DNA from: Janthinobacterium agaricidamnosum NBRC 102515 = DSM 9628
GTDB lineage: Bacteria; Pseudomonadota; Gammaproteobacteria; Burkholderiales; Burkholderiaceae_D
Assembly (NCBI RefSeq): GCF_000723165.1
Contig: NZ_HG322949.1
Location: 951,765-994,170, forward strand
Length of the DNA stretch: 42,406 bases
Reading direction: 5' to 3'
A program made the position numbers and the translations under genes. Every line of letters begins with the position of its first letter. Within the stretch, counting starts at the first letter, position 1. Shown one piece after another: positions 34,296 to 42,406 of this stretch. The notes beneath the pieces are model-generated. The model was not told the origin of the DNA, did no database searches, and was given only the letters and a program-made list of their open reading frames with translations.

Positions 34296-34895
34296 ATGAA
34301 ACGTTTGTTGATCGCCGCCGCGACTGTCGCCTTGTTCAGTGTGAATGCGCATGGCGCGGTGCCTGTGCTGAAAAATGCCAGCTTTGAAATCAATCTGGTC
34401 GGAAATGATTACGGTTATGGCCAAGTGGCGCCCGATTGGGTATTCACGGGCAAGTCCGGCGTATCGGCCAGCGGCACCGCCTGGGGCGGCGCCGCCAGCG
34501 ATGGCCGTTATTTCGCCTTCCTGCAGACCGCCTCCAGCATTTCGCAAACCTTTGCCACCGACGAGGCCGGCGATTACACGTTTACCTTCGACCTGGCCTT
34601 GCGTCCGGTGCTGCAAGCCGGCCAGGTGGTCGGCGTCAGCCTGGACGGCCAGCAATTGGGACGATATACCTTCGATGGCCCGGGCTGGAGCAACCGCAGC
34701 GCCACGGCCCTGAATGTCGGCGCCGGCAAGCATACGCTGACGTTCACCGGCTTGACCAATGCCGGCGATACTTCGGCCTTCGTCGATAATGTCAAGGTGC
34801 TCAGCGCCGTGCCGGAACCGGAAACCTACGCGATGATGCTGGCCGGTTTCGGCTTGCTCGGTTTCGTGGTACGCCGCCGCAAGACTGCTGCCTGA
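34296..34895 (+). CDS. PEP-CTERM exported protein, paralogue 1 (DUF642-like fold)
   Basis: 199 aa. The signal peptide ends near NAHG (about residue 20). The mature part starts with LKNASFEIN and follows a beta-sandwich pattern of carbohydrate-binding DUF642-like domains (GYGQVAPDWVF, GRYFAFLQTASSISQTF, YTFTFDLALRP, VSLDGQQLG, HTLTFTGL). The C-terminus has VPEPETYAMMLAGFGLLG and an RRRK tail, the PEP-CTERM signal for exosortase. GGAG lies five bases before the ATG. It is a close tandem relative of the gene at 35285. Confidence 0.88.
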   Translation: MKRLLIAAATVALFSVNAHGAVPVLKNASFEINLVGNDYGYGQVAPDWVFTGKSGVSASGTAWGGAASDGRYFAFLQTASSISQTFATDEAGDYTFTFDLALRPVLQAGQVVGVSLDGQQLGRYTFDGPGWSNRSATALNVGAGKHTLTFTGLTNAGDTSAFVDNVKVLSAVPEPETYAMMLAGFGLLGFVVRRRKTAA

Positions 34896-35066
34896 TATAG
34901 CGCTGCCTGGCGTCCGGGATGCATCCGGCATGCCTGGCAATGCCGCGCAAGTATTGCGGGACAGCCGTGCAGCATCCGCGCGGCGACGCGGCCGCCTCGC
35001 ATCGCCGTCGGCATTACGTTACTATCGAAACAGTAGTTTACTTGACATCATGATTCTGTATAAGTC

Positions 35067-35090
35067 AATTGAATAATTGAGACTCAATTG
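35067..35090 (+). promoter_or_regulatory. AATTGA triple box upstream of second PEP-CTERM paralogue
   Basis: AATTGA at 35067 and 35075 and AATTGC at 35086, the same 8 and 11 bp steps as in the first paralogue. It is now 218 bp before the ATG; with the 143-bp element and its 3-bp duplication taken out the distance is 72 bp, against 73 bp in the first gene. Confidence 0.5.
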
Positions 35091-35116
35091 CTTTTTATAT
35101 AGCATTTATGGTCTTG

Positions 35117-35259
35117 GAGCCTATCCCGGTAGATGAATACGCCCTCTTCTGGCGCCCCTCAGTAGCGGGGACTGCGTGGCTTGCCACGCTTGCTCCTCAC
35201 GCCTGGTCCGCGCTGCTGATGCGCGGCCAGCAGACGACGCTCACTACTGGGATAGGCTC
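35117..35259 (+). repeat. MITE-like palindromic element, copy D (143 bp, internal deletion)
   Basis: Ends GAGCCTATCCCGGTAG (35117-35132, one mismatch) and CTACTGGGATAGGCTC (35244-35259). It matches copy C but lacks about 15 bp in the middle. Flanks are TTG on the left and TTA on the right, a TNA duplication with one later change. It splits the leader of the second PEP-CTERM gene. Confidence 0.9.
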
Positions 35260-35284
35260 TTAATCTGCCACTTATGGAGTCTTG

Positions 35285-35896
35285 ATGAAACGTCTCTTGA
35301 TCAGTGCCGTACTTGCCTTGGCGAGCAGCGGCGCATCGGCCGACACGCCTATCCTGAAAAATACCAGCTTTGAAATCAATACGGTCGGTTCCAACTATGC
35401 GTATGGGCAAGTGGCGGCCGATTGGGTATTCAGCAAGACCTGGTCTGGCGTATCGGCCAGCGGCACCGCCTGGAATGGCACGGCCAGCGACGGCCGGTAT
35501 TTTGCTTTCTTGCAAAATACTTCCAGTATTGCGCAAACATTCACCACCACCGAGACCGCCGATTACAGCTTCTCCTTCGATTTGGCCTTGCGTCCGGGCT
35601 ACAATGTCGGCCAGGTTGTCGAAGTCAGCCTGGATGGCCAGCAATTGGGGCTGTACAGCTTTAATGGGTATGGCTGGAAAAACAATACCGCGTCGGCGTT
35701 CAATATCGGCGCCGGCAGCCATACGCTGACGTTTGCCGGCTTAAATCCGGGCAATGCGCGAGATACTTCCGCTTTCCTCGATAATATCAAGGCCGTCAAC
35801 GTCAGCGCCGTACCGGAACCGGAAACCTATGCGATGCTGCTGGCCGGCCTGGGCTTGCTGGGTTTTGTGGTGCGCCGCAGGAAGGCAGTTGCCTGA
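35285..35896 (+). CDS. PEP-CTERM exported protein, paralogue 2 (DUF642-like fold)
   Basis: 203 aa from the ATG at 35285 (GGAG five bases upstream). Signal peptide ends near GASA. Most blocks match paralogue 1: LKNTSFEIN, YAYGQVAADWVF, GVSASGTAW, SDGRYFAFLQNTSS, VSLDGQQLG, SHTLTFAGL. The C-terminal VPEPETYAMLLAGLGLLG with RRRK is the exosortase signal. The pair clearly arose by tandem duplication including the promoter. Expression of this copy may be changed by the 143-bp element in its leader. Confidence 0.88.
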   Translation: MKRLLISAVLALASSGASADTPILKNTSFEINTVGSNYAYGQVAADWVFSKTWSGVSASGTAWNGTASDGRYFAFLQNTSSIAQTFTTTETADYSFSFDLALRPGYNVGQVVEVSLDGQQLGLYSFNGYGWKNNTASAFNIGAGSHTLTFAGLNPGNARDTSAFLDNIKAVNVSAVPEPETYAMLLAGLGLLGFVVRRRKAVA

Positions 35897-36039
35897 TCCA
35901 GGGAGAAGAGCGGGGCGGGTGTTGTTTTGGCATCCGCCGCTATCGCTGGAAACCAGGCGCAAGCGGCATCGGGGCTTCCCTTTTTGAATAAAAGCTGCTA
36001 CTATCTACCTCTTCCTATATCAACGGTTTGAATTTTTAC

Positions 36040-36252
36040 ATGACCACTATTCGCCTTAAAGAAAACGAGCCGTTCGAAGTCGCAATGCGTCGCTTCAAGC
36101 GCACTATCGAAAAAACCGGCCTGCTGACCGAATTGCGCGCACGCGAATTCTACGAAAAGCCAACAGCTGAGCGCAAGCGCAAGCTGGCAGCTGCTGTCAA
36201 GCGTCATTACAAACGCATCCGCAGCCAACAACTGCCGAAAAAATTATTCTAA
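36040..36252 (+). CDS. rpsU: 30S ribosomal protein S21
   Basis: 70 aa, the expected length. [33 protein letters not shown] and a basic tail are conserved. It helps base-pairing of mRNA with 16S rRNA during initiation. Its own start region has no strong Shine-Dalgarno (only ACGG far upstream), as often seen for self-regulated S21 genes. It heads the macromolecular-synthesis cluster and is followed by a terminator. Confidence 0.96.
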   Translation: MTTIRLKENEPFEVAMRRFKRTIEKTGLLTELRAREFYEKPTAERKRKLAAAVKRHYKRIRSQQLPKKLF

Positions 36253-36269
36253 GACTGTTTTATTGGAAT

Positions 36270-36310
36270 TAACCCGGTAGTTGGCGCATATTCGCCACGG
36301 GTTATATTTT
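36270..36310 (+). terminator. Terminator/attenuator after rpsU
   Basis: TAACCCG and CGGGTTA pair over 7 bp with an inner TGGCG-CATATT-CGCCA stem, then TATTTT. It would reduce read-through from rpsU into yqeY, dnaG and rpoD, as known for this operon type in E. coli. Confidence 0.7.
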
Positions 36311-36425
36311 GATACATTTGAATGCAAGCCGGTTCAGATGAGTCGCATACCCGCTCCGGTTCGCCGCAGCGGGTTTTCGCATTTATACCTATTGCATTTA
36401 TATCTATTACATTAGCGAGGTTGTC

Positions 36426-36875
36426 ATGGGCTTGAGAGAACAAATTACCGAAGATATGAAGGCCGCGATGCGCGCCAAGGAAGCTGTCAAGCTGGGCACC
36501 ATCCGCCTGCTGCTGGCTGAAATCAAGCGCAAGGAAGTCGACGAGCGCATCGAAGTGACCGATACCCAGACGCTGGCCATCGTTGAAAAAATGATCAAGC
36601 AGCGCAAGGACTCGATCACCCAATTCGAGGCGGGCGGCCGCGCCGACCTGGCTGACATCGAAAAAGTCGAACTGGCGATCTTGTCGGCCTACATGCCGGC
36701 CGGCCTGTCCGATGACGAAGTGGCTGCCGAAGTCGCCGCCGCCGTGGCCGCTTCCGGCGCCGCCGGTCCGCAAGACATGGGCAAGGTCATGGCCATCGTC
36801 AAGCCGAAACTGGCTGGCCGCGCCGATATGACGGTGGTGTCCGCGCTGGTCAAGAAGGCGCTGACCCCGGCTTGA
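36426..36875 (+). CDS. yqeY: GatB/YqeY domain protein
   Basis: 149 aa, single-domain YqeY. LREQITEDMKAAMRAKE at the start, TIRLLLAEIKRKEVD and the C-terminal helix block with GPQDMGKVMAIVKPKLAGRADM (landmark) are typical. The domain is related to the tail of GatB that binds tRNA, but the role of free YqeY is not known. It lies between rpsU and dnaG, the usual place in proteobacteria of this group. Confidence 0.93.
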   Translation: MGLREQITEDMKAAMRAKEAVKLGTIRLLLAEIKRKEVDERIEVTDTQTLAIVEKMIKQRKDSITQFEAGGRADLADIEKVELAILSAYMPAGLSDDEVAAEVAAAVAASGAAGPQDMGKVMAIVKPKLAGRADMTVVSALVKKALTPA

Positions 36876-36904
36876 TCGAGCGCATAGCAATGCCATATCG
36901 CGCG

Positions 36905-36918
36905 TTGATCTGGATCAA
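36905..36918. promoter_or_regulatory. Perfect FNR/ANR-type box upstream of dnaG
   Basis: TTGATCTGGATCAA matches the TTGAT-N4-ATCAA consensus without mismatch. A TAGTAT/TATAGC -10-like stretch follows (36936-36944), which would put the box centre at about -37 to -41, close to an activating position. Confidence 0.5.
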
Positions 36919-36973
36919 TATCCGGCGGCGTGCGCTAGTATAGCCTGACCCATAATAAAGACCGCCCAGCAAA

Positions 36974-38770
36974 GTGATACCACAATCTTTCATTTCCGAT
37001 TTATTGAACCGCGTCGATATCGTTGACGTTGTCGGGCGTTATGTGCAGCTCAAAAAAGGCGGCGCCAATTTCATGGGCTTGTGCCCGTTCCACAATGAAA
37101 AGTCGCCCAGTTTCACGGTCAGTCCGACCAAGCAGTTTTATCACTGCTTCGGTTGCGGCGCGCATGGGACATCGATCGGTTTCCTGATCGAATATTCGGG
37201 CATGGGGTTTGTCGACGCGGTCAAGGATCTGGCGCAAGGCGTCGGCATGGTGGTGCCGGAAGCGGACGACAAGATTCCGCCTGCCCAGCGCGCACAAATG
37301 CAAGCCCAGAGCATGGCCTTGTCCGACGCGATGACGCATGCTTGCGATTATTATCGCGGCCAGTTGCGCGGCGCCACCGAAGCTATCGCCTACCTGAAGA
37401 ATCGCGGCTTGACCGGCGAAATCGCGGCCCGCTTCGGCATGGGTTTCGCGCCCGGAGGCTGGGACAATTTGCGCTCGGTCTTTCCCGATTACGATGTGCT
37501 GGCGCTGGTCGAAGCCGGCCTGGTGATCGACAAGGTTGATGAGGACGGCGGCAACCGCAAACGCTACGACCGCTTCCGCGAACGCATCATGTTCCCGATC
37601 CGCAACACCAAAGGGCAGGTGATCGCGTTTGGCGGCCGGGTGCTGGATCATGGCGAACCGAAATATTTGAATTCCCCCGAAACCCCGCTGTTTTCCAAGG
37701 GTTTCGAACTGTATGGCTTGTTCGAGGCGCGCCAGGCGATCCGCGACGCCGGCTACGTGCTGGTGACCGAAGGTTATATGGATGTGGTGGCCCTGGCGCA
37801 AATGGGCTTTCCGCAAGCGGTGGCGACGCTGGGGACCGCGTGCACCACCACCCACGTGCAAAAATTGCTGCGTCAGACCGATACCGTCATTTTCAGCTTC
37901 GACGGCGACAAGGCCGGCCGCCGCGCCGCCCGCCGCGCGCTGGAAGCATGCTTGCCGCATGTGGCGGACGACAAGACCATCAAATTCCTGTTCTTGCCGG
38001 CCGAACACGATCCGGACAGCTACATCCGCGCCCATGGCGCCGACGGTTTCGAGCAGCAAGTGCATGAAGCGATGCCGCTGTCGCAATTCCTGATACGCGA
38101 AGCGTGCGGCGAGCATGACATGGACTCGCCGGAAGGACGCGCGCGAGCGCAGTTCGACGCCAAGCCGATGCTGCAGGCGATGTCGCCATCGTCGCTGCGG
38201 CTGCAAATCGTGCGCGGCCTGGCGTCGCTGACGCAAACCACGCCGTCGGAAATCGAAACCCTGTTCGAACTGGCCAAGCCGGTGGCGGCGATCCACCGCG
38301 CACCGCCGAAATCGGGCCGGCCAGTGCCGGTCGGACTGGAATTGAAGATCACCCGCATCCTGATCGCCCATCCGCCGCTGACGCTGCTGATCGACGCAGC
38401 GGGGCTGGCCGCGTTCCAGCACCTGGGCGCCGACGCCGGCGCCAGCCTGGCGCAAGTGGTGGCGGCTGGCCAGGCGCTGGGGCAGCATGGCAGTTTTGCC
38501 GCGCTGGCGCAGAGCCTGAAGGAAATGGGCGGCGATTACGACAGCATCATCGGCGAAATCGCGGCCGGCATGGAATCGGATTACGACAGCGAGCAAGCGT
38601 GGCTGGTCAGCACTATCCGCCAGTTGAAACTGGACGTGCTGAAGACCGAATTGAACCAGTTGTTCGCGGCCGGTTTGCCTTCCGACGAAATTGGTGTACG
38701 CTACCGCGAAATTATATCGAAGCAAGACCAGTTGCAGCGTGAGCGCGATGCCGAATTAGGCCACCGCTAG
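36974..38770 (+). CDS. dnaG: DNA primase
   Basis: 598 aa, GTG start. It makes RNA primers for replication. The zinc-binding domain has C37, H40, C58 and C61 (CPFHNEKSPSF and HCFGCGAHG). The polymerase core has GRVLDHGEPKYLNSPET, the TOPRIM motifs VTEGYMDVVAL and FDGDKAGRRAA, and the C-terminal helicase-binding region from about residue 440 is less conserved. The first residues IPQSFISDLLNRVDIVDVV fit the family start even though the ribosome site is weak. Confidence 0.95.
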   Translation: MIPQSFISDLLNRVDIVDVVGRYVQLKKGGANFMGLCPFHNEKSPSFTVSPTKQFYHCFGCGAHGTSIGFLIEYSGMGFVDAVKDLAQGVGMVVPEADDKIPPAQRAQMQAQSMALSDAMTHACDYYRGQLRGATEAIAYLKNRGLTGEIAARFGMGFAPGGWDNLRSVFPDYDVLALVEAGLVIDKVDEDGGNRKRYDRFRERIMFPIRNTKGQVIAFGGRVLDHGEPKYLNSPETPLFSKGFELYGLFEARQAIRDAGYVLVTEGYMDVVALAQMGFPQAVATLGTACTTTHVQKLLRQTDTVIFSFDGDKAGRRAARRALEACLPHVADDKTIKFLFLPAEHDPDSYIRAHGADGFEQQVHEAMPLSQFLIREACGEHDMDSPEGRARAQFDAKPMLQAMSPSSLRLQIVRGLASLTQTTPSEIETLFELAKPVAAIHRAPPKSGRPVPVGLELKITRILIAHPPLTLLIDAAGLAAFQHLGADAGASLAQVVAAGQALGQHGSFAALAQSLKEMGGDYDSIIGEIAAGMESDYDSEQAWLVSTIRQLKLDVLKTELNQLFAAGLPSDEIGVRYREIISKQDQLQRERDAELGHR

Positions 38771-39290
38771 CGCATTTGCTAATATAGGGATAATGGCAAG
38801 ATACATAAGTGATTGGAAACAATACCAGTCATCCCGGCACGCCCGGCAGGGGGTGTCCCGCAGGCTGGAAAAAGAATTTTGACGTGCTATAATTAAATGC
38901 TAAGTATTCTATGCTATGGCAAGGTAGTTCAGTTTCGGAAATAGTGTTTGTTTTCAGTAAGTTAGGCTCTTGATCGGCGCATAGGGACAGCGTCGGCGGC
39001 CAGGGCCAACTGTTGGTTTCGGCGCTGCAGCGTGCTTTGCGCCGGTGGCAAAACTGCCCGCAAACCATTCTTGGCGCTCGCCCCCAACCGCTGCCGGATG
39101 CAGTAAAATTTCTGTCGAAAACGTCAGGAACTGCATGGTTCGCAGATCGTGGCCGATGAGGTGTAAGTAACGTAACAGTGTCGAACCTGGCTTGTCGGCA
39201 GGTTCGAAGATGGTGGCTCTGTAGCGGGGCCGGCAGCAAACTTTATCCTAATCCACCGTAAAGCAAGTCGTTGTGTAATCGAAAGCGCCT
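38771..39290 (+). promoter_or_regulatory. Long dnaG-rpoD intergenic region with promoter and leader hairpin
   Basis: 520 bp without a convincing gene. TATAAT (38888-38893) preceded at 17 bp by CTGGAA is the best promoter candidate for rpoD, giving a leader near 390 nt. A perfect 9-bp stem TCGAACCTG/CAGGTTCGA with a 9-nt loop lies at 39181-39207. The minus-strand ORF across it lacks coding character. Confidence 0.45.
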
Positions 39291-41528
39291 GTGCCAATCA
39301 AGAAACCCGAATCCAAAGCGGCTGTGAAGCCCACTAAAGTTACCACGAAAGCCGAAAAGGCGATCGACAAGCCGGAAGCGCGCGTCACCAGCGCGCCGGT
39401 GGTAAGCCAGACTACCGATGCGGCCGCGCTGGCGGCGATCGATACCTCCGGCTATGTCTTGCCTTCGGTCAAAGTGCCAGGCCGTCGCGGCCGCAAACCT
39501 AAAGAATTCCAGCCGGAAAACGACGAAGTCGCCGCGCTGAACGCCGTCGAGCGGGCTGAACTGAAAGCCGTCGACAAGGCCAAGGCCAAGGATCGCAAGG
39601 CGAAAGAGCGCGCGCTGCTGAAGGACGCGTTTTCATCCGACACCGAAGCGACCGAGGAAGAACTGGAGCGGCGCCGGCAAAAGCTCAAGACCCTGATCAA
39701 GTTCGGCAAGGAGCGCGGCTTCCTGACCTACGCCGAGATCAACGACCATTTGCCTGAAAACATCGTCGATCCGGAAGCCATCGAAGGCATCATCGGCACC
39801 TTCAACGACATGGGCATCGCGGTCTACGAACACGCGCCCGACGCCGAAAGCCTGCTGCTGACCGACAACGTGGCGACCGTCACCAGCGACGACGAAGCCG
39901 AAGCGGCCGCCGAAGCGGCGCTGTCGACCGTCGATTCCGACTTCGGCCGCACTACCGACCCGGTGCGCATGTATATGCGTGAAATGGGGTCGGTCGAGCT
40001 GCTGACCCGCGAAGGCGAAATCGAAATCGCCAAGCGCATCGAAGACGGCTTGAAAGACATGATCCAGGCGATTTCCGCGTGCCCTGTGACGATTGCCGAA
40101 ATCATCGCCGCCGCCGACCGTATCGCCAACGACGAAATCAAGATCGACGAAGTGGTGGACGGCCTGGTCGACCAGAATGAGGAAGCCGCGCCGGTGGTGG
40201 TGAGCGCCGCCGTCGAGGAAGAGGAAGACGAAGAAGAGGAAGACGAGGAAGAAGAGGAAGAAGAAGAGGAAAGCAGCCCGTCGGGCGCCGCCGGCTTCTC
40301 CGCCGAACAGCTGGAAACGCTGAAACGCAGCGCGCTGGAAAAGTTCGCCGTGATTTCCCAGCAATTCGACAAGATGCGCCGCGCCTTCGAAAAAGAAGGC
40401 TACAACTCGAAACCGTACGCCAAGGCGCAAGAATCGATTTCGCAGGAATTGCTGGGCATCCGCTTCACCGCCAAGATCGTCGAAAAACTGTGCGACACCT
40501 TGCGCGGCCAGGTCGATGAAGTGCGCCACATCGAAAAGCAGATCCTCGACGTCGCCGTCAACAAATGCGGCATGCCGCGCGCCCACTTCATCAAAGTGTT
40601 CCCAGGCAATGAAACCAATCTGAACTGGGTCGATGGCGAAGTCGACGCAGGGCACGCCTACAGCGCGGTCCTGGGCCGTAATATTCCGACCGTCAAGGAA
40701 TTGCAGCAACGCCTGATCGACTTGCAGGCGCGCGTCGTCTTGCCGCTGCCGGACTTGCGCAACATCAACCGTCAAATGGCGGCCGGTGAAATGAAGGCGC
40801 GCAAGGCCAAGCGCGAAATGACCGAAGCCAACTTGCGCCTGGTTATTTCGATCGCCAAGAAATACACCAACCGCGGTTTGCAATTCCTCGACCTGATCCA
40901 GGAAGGCAACATCGGCTTGATGAAAGCGGTCGACAAATTCGAATACCGCCGCGGCTACAAATTCTCGACCTATGCGACCTGGTGGATACGCCAGGCCATC
41001 ACGCGTTCGATCGCCGACCAGGCGCGCACCATCCGGATTCCGGTGCACATGATTGAAACCATCAACAAGATGAACCGCATCTCGCGCCAGATCTTGCAAG
41101 AAACCGGCGCCGAGCCCGATCCGGCGACGTTGGCGATCAAGATGGAAATGCCCGAGGACAAGATCCGCAAGATCATGAAAATCGCCAAGGAACCGATTTC
41201 GATGGAAACACCGATCGGCGACGACGACGATTCCCACCTGGGCGACTTCATCGAAGACAACAACACGCTGGCGCCGTCCGACGCGGCCTTGCACGCCTCG
41301 ATGCGCGGCGTCGTCAAGGATGTGCTGGACTCGCTGACGCCACGCGAAGCCAAGGTACTGCGCATGCGTTTCGGCATCGAAATGTCGACCGACCACACGC
41401 TGGAAGAAGTCGGCAAACAGTTCGACGTCACCCGCGAGCGCATCCGCCAGATCGAGGCCAAAGCGCTGTGCAAGCTGCGCCACCCATCGCGTTCCGACAA
41501 GCTGAAAAGCTTCCTGGAAGGTAATTAA
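39291..41528 (+). CDS. rpoD: RNA polymerase primary sigma factor RpoD (sigma-70)
   Basis: 745 aa, GTG start. A basic Lys-rich N-terminal extension (about 1-130) precedes region 1.1; a run of mainly Glu with some Asp lies at about residues 308-327 within the non-conserved region. Region 2 has [40 protein letters not shown] and [15 protein letters not shown]; region 3 follows; region 4 has [15 protein letters not shown] and a helix-turn-helix [20 protein letters not shown]. All core motifs are intact. The length is that of betaproteobacterial RpoD. It is the last protein gene of the cluster. Confidence 0.97.
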   Translation: MPIKKPESKAAVKPTKVTTKAEKAIDKPEARVTSAPVVSQTTDAAALAAIDTSGYVLPSVKVPGRRGRKPKEFQPENDEVAALNAVERAELKAVDKAKAKDRKAKERALLKDAFSSDTEATEEELERRRQKLKTLIKFGKERGFLTYAEINDHLPENIVDPEAIEGIIGTFNDMGIAVYEHAPDAESLLLTDNVATVTSDDEAEAAAEAALSTVDSDFGRTTDPVRMYMREMGSVELLTREGEIEIAKRIEDGLKDMIQAISACPVTIAEIIAAADRIANDEIKIDEVVDGLVDQNEEAAPVVVSAAVEEEEDEEEEDEEEEEEEEESSPSGAAGFSAEQLETLKRSALEKFAVISQQFDKMRRAFEKEGYNSKPYAKAQESISQELLGIRFTAKIVEKLCDTLRGQVDEVRHIEKQILDVAVNKCGMPRAHFIKVFPGNETNLNWVDGEVDAGHAYSAVLGRNIPTVKELQQRLIDLQARVVLPLPDLRNINRQMAAGEMKARKAKREMTEANLRLVISIAKKYTNRGLQFLDLIQEGNIGLMKAVDKFEYRRGYKFSTYATWWIRQAITRSIADQARTIRIPVHMIETINKMNRISRQILQETGAEPDPATLAIKMEMPEDKIRKIMKIAKEPISMETPIGDDDDSHLGDFIEDNNTLAPSDAALHASMRGVVKDVLDSLTPREAKVLRMRFGIEMSTDHTLEEVGKQFDVTRERIRQIEAKALCKLRHPSRSDKLKSFLEGN

Positions 41529-41540
41529 GAGTGTTGGAGC

Positions 41541-41574
41541 AGCGCTCCGGAACGATAGTTGTTTCCGGAGCGCT
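41541..41574 (+). terminator. Hairpin after rpoD
   Basis: AGCGCTCCGGAA and TTCCGGAGCGCT form a perfect 12-bp stem around a 10-nt loop, 12 bp past the stop. T-run is missing, but stem strength suggests termination or 3' end protection. Confidence 0.65.
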
Positions 41575-41583
41575 ACTTAGCAC

Positions 41584-41612
41584 TTGACGAGCGCGCCCGA
41601 TACCCCTATCCT
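41584..41612 (+). promoter_or_regulatory. Candidate promoter of the tRNA gene
   Basis: TTGACG (41584-41589), 17-bp spacer, TATCCT (41607-41612), about 70 bp before the mature tRNA 5' end. Confidence 0.5.
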
Positions 41613-41679
41613 CGCCACTTCGTTTCCTTACGATAGCGTGCCGGATAGACATTATTTCCGGGCGTGTCAGCAGTACATT

Positions 41680-41758
<79 letters not shown>

Positions 41759-41777
41759 GAATTCGTAATAAAAACAA

Positions 41778-41808
41778 GGGGTTGCGCGATTGCGTAGCCC
41801 CTTTTTTT
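41778..41808 (+). terminator. Rho-independent terminator after the tRNA
   Basis: A 10-bp stem (GGGGTTGCGC with GCGTAGCCCC, including wobble pairs) with a GATT loop, followed by seven T. A textbook intrinsic terminator. Confidence 0.85.
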
Positions 41809-41839
41809 ATTTGGCTTTCATCAAAGGTTCAACGGAAGT

Positions 41840-42406
41840 TCAACAGAGATTTAGCCGCGCCAACGGATTGAGGTGGCGGGTCTCTTGCAGGTGTTCGGGT
41901 GACAGGTGAGCGTACCGCATCGTCATTGTTAAGCTGTGATGCCCCAAGACTTTTTGTAGGGCTAAGATATTTCCGCCATTCATCATGAAATGACTTGCAA
42001 ACGTATGGCGCAAGATGTGCGTAAGCTGGCCTACCGACAGTTTCAGTTTTGCCTGATTTAGTCCTTCTCTAAATGCGGCATAAGCAGTTGTGAAAAGCCG
42101 TTCTCCGTCACCGACGTTTTTGTGGTGTGCCTTAAGTGATTTCTCTAGGTCGTCGGTGATTGGAACCGCTCTTGCCTTGCTCGATTTGGTTTGCACGAAC
42201 TGAATCAAGCCGTTCCGTATTTGAGAGGCCCGTAGACTTTCCGACTCGCCCCAGCGCGCACCAGTTGCCAAGCATACTTTTGTGACCAGCGAAACGTGGG
42301 CATTTGTAGATTTATCCAACTGCGCTAGCAGGGTGATGATCTGGTCATGTTCTAGATATGACAGCTCTTTTTCCTGAATTTTGAAGGCCCGCAATTTAGT
42401 CAGCGG
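41840..42406 (-). CDS. Tyrosine recombinase (phage/island integrase), cut by window end
   Basis: C-terminal 188 codons; the reading frame stays open to the window edge, so the start lies outside. The catalytic set is present: Arg in ATGARWGESE, His-x-x-Arg in THILRHTFASH, His in LGHHSLTMTM and the Tyr nucleophile in RYAHLSPEHL. It resembles P2-type integrases. Base composition is visibly more AT-rich than the rest of the window, a sign of transfer. It points toward the tRNA, with its stop about 80 bp from the CCA end, the normal layout for an element integrated in a tRNA 3' end. Confidence 0.9.
   Translation of the reverse strand, partial: PLTKLRAFKIQEKELSYLEHDQIITLLAQLDKSTNAHVSLVTKVCLATGARWGESESLRASQIRNGLIQFVQTKSSKARAVPITDDLEKSLKAHHKNVGDGERLFTTAYAAFREGLNQAKLKLSVGQLTHILRHTFASHFMMNGGNILALQKVLGHHSLTMTMRYAHLSPEHLQETRHLNPLARLNLC

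Noticed and set aside
39181..39207. tRNA fragment (GGTTCGA resembles a T-loop)
   Set aside because: No acceptor, D or anticodon arm fits; it is a simple 9-bp hairpin.
38829..39239. Minus-strand ORF of 136 codons before rpoD
   Set aside because: No recognisable domain, poor codon use and no good ribosome site; it lies over the promoter and leader region of rpoD.

Overview
The window is a stretch of high-GC chromosome from a betaproteobacterium. It is most likely a member of the Oxalobacteraceae (Janthinobacterium, Massilia or Duganella type). The reasons are the cluster rpsU - yqeY - dnaG - rpoD - tRNA, three PEP-CTERM exported proteins, a long beta-type RpoD with an acidic insert, and two RND efflux systems. 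Species cannot be fixed from the sequence alone.

Layout. 1-8201: a heavy-metal RND efflux operon on the minus strand (adaptor, pump, outer-membrane channel, in that order) and a divergent two-component system that probably controls it. 8213-9288: an MgtC-type membrane protein followed by a free-standing copy of its C-terminal domain, behind a hairpin-rich leader. 9644-13999: a second RND pump and adaptor of the multidrug type, with no channel gene of its own. 14657-17143: a triple-PAS GGDEF-EAL protein. 17214-20762: housekeeping genes (EEP-family hydrolase, YbaK deacylase, PlsY acyltransferase, DsbA-like protein, DUF427 protein). 21022-25837: an apparent deletion-scar gene, an MFS transporter, an ECF sigma factor with a small membrane protein, a YdjM-type membrane protein and a K+ channel with a zinc-ribbon tail. 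25838-26744: decayed sequence with apparent remnants of a ketoacyl synthase gene and of nrtA and nrtB of nitrate uptake. 26813-35896: tsaD, a PEP-CTERM protein, a NirD homologue without Rieske ligands, an AroG-type DAHP synthase, a small operon with an IS110-like protein that has lost its catalytic acids, ybiB, a BaiN-type flavoprotein and a tandem pair of PEP-CTERM genes. 36040-41528: rpsU, yqeY, dnaG and rpoD. 41680-41758: a tRNA with CAT anticodon. 41840 to the end: an AT-richer tyrosine integrase that runs off the window and marks an integrated element beside the tRNA.

The main unannotated signal is a family of short palindromic elements. Four copies (1-80, 20763-20920, 26175-26332, 35117-35259) share 16-bp terminal inverted repeats GAGCCTATCCCAGTAG, are about 158 bp when complete, encode nothing, and are flanked by a 3-bp TNA target duplication. 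This is a MITE pattern that resembles IS5-family ends. Two copies sit exactly on the TAA stop codon of a gene, one lies in decayed DNA, and one split the leader of the second PEP-CTERM paralogue. Other points of interest are the degenerate IS110-like operon, the free-standing MgtC domain, a perfect FNR-type box before dnaG, a conserved AATTGA triple box before both PEP-CTERM paralogues, and several strong inverted repeats between genes.

All functional names rest on motif and family recognition by eye; no database search was run.
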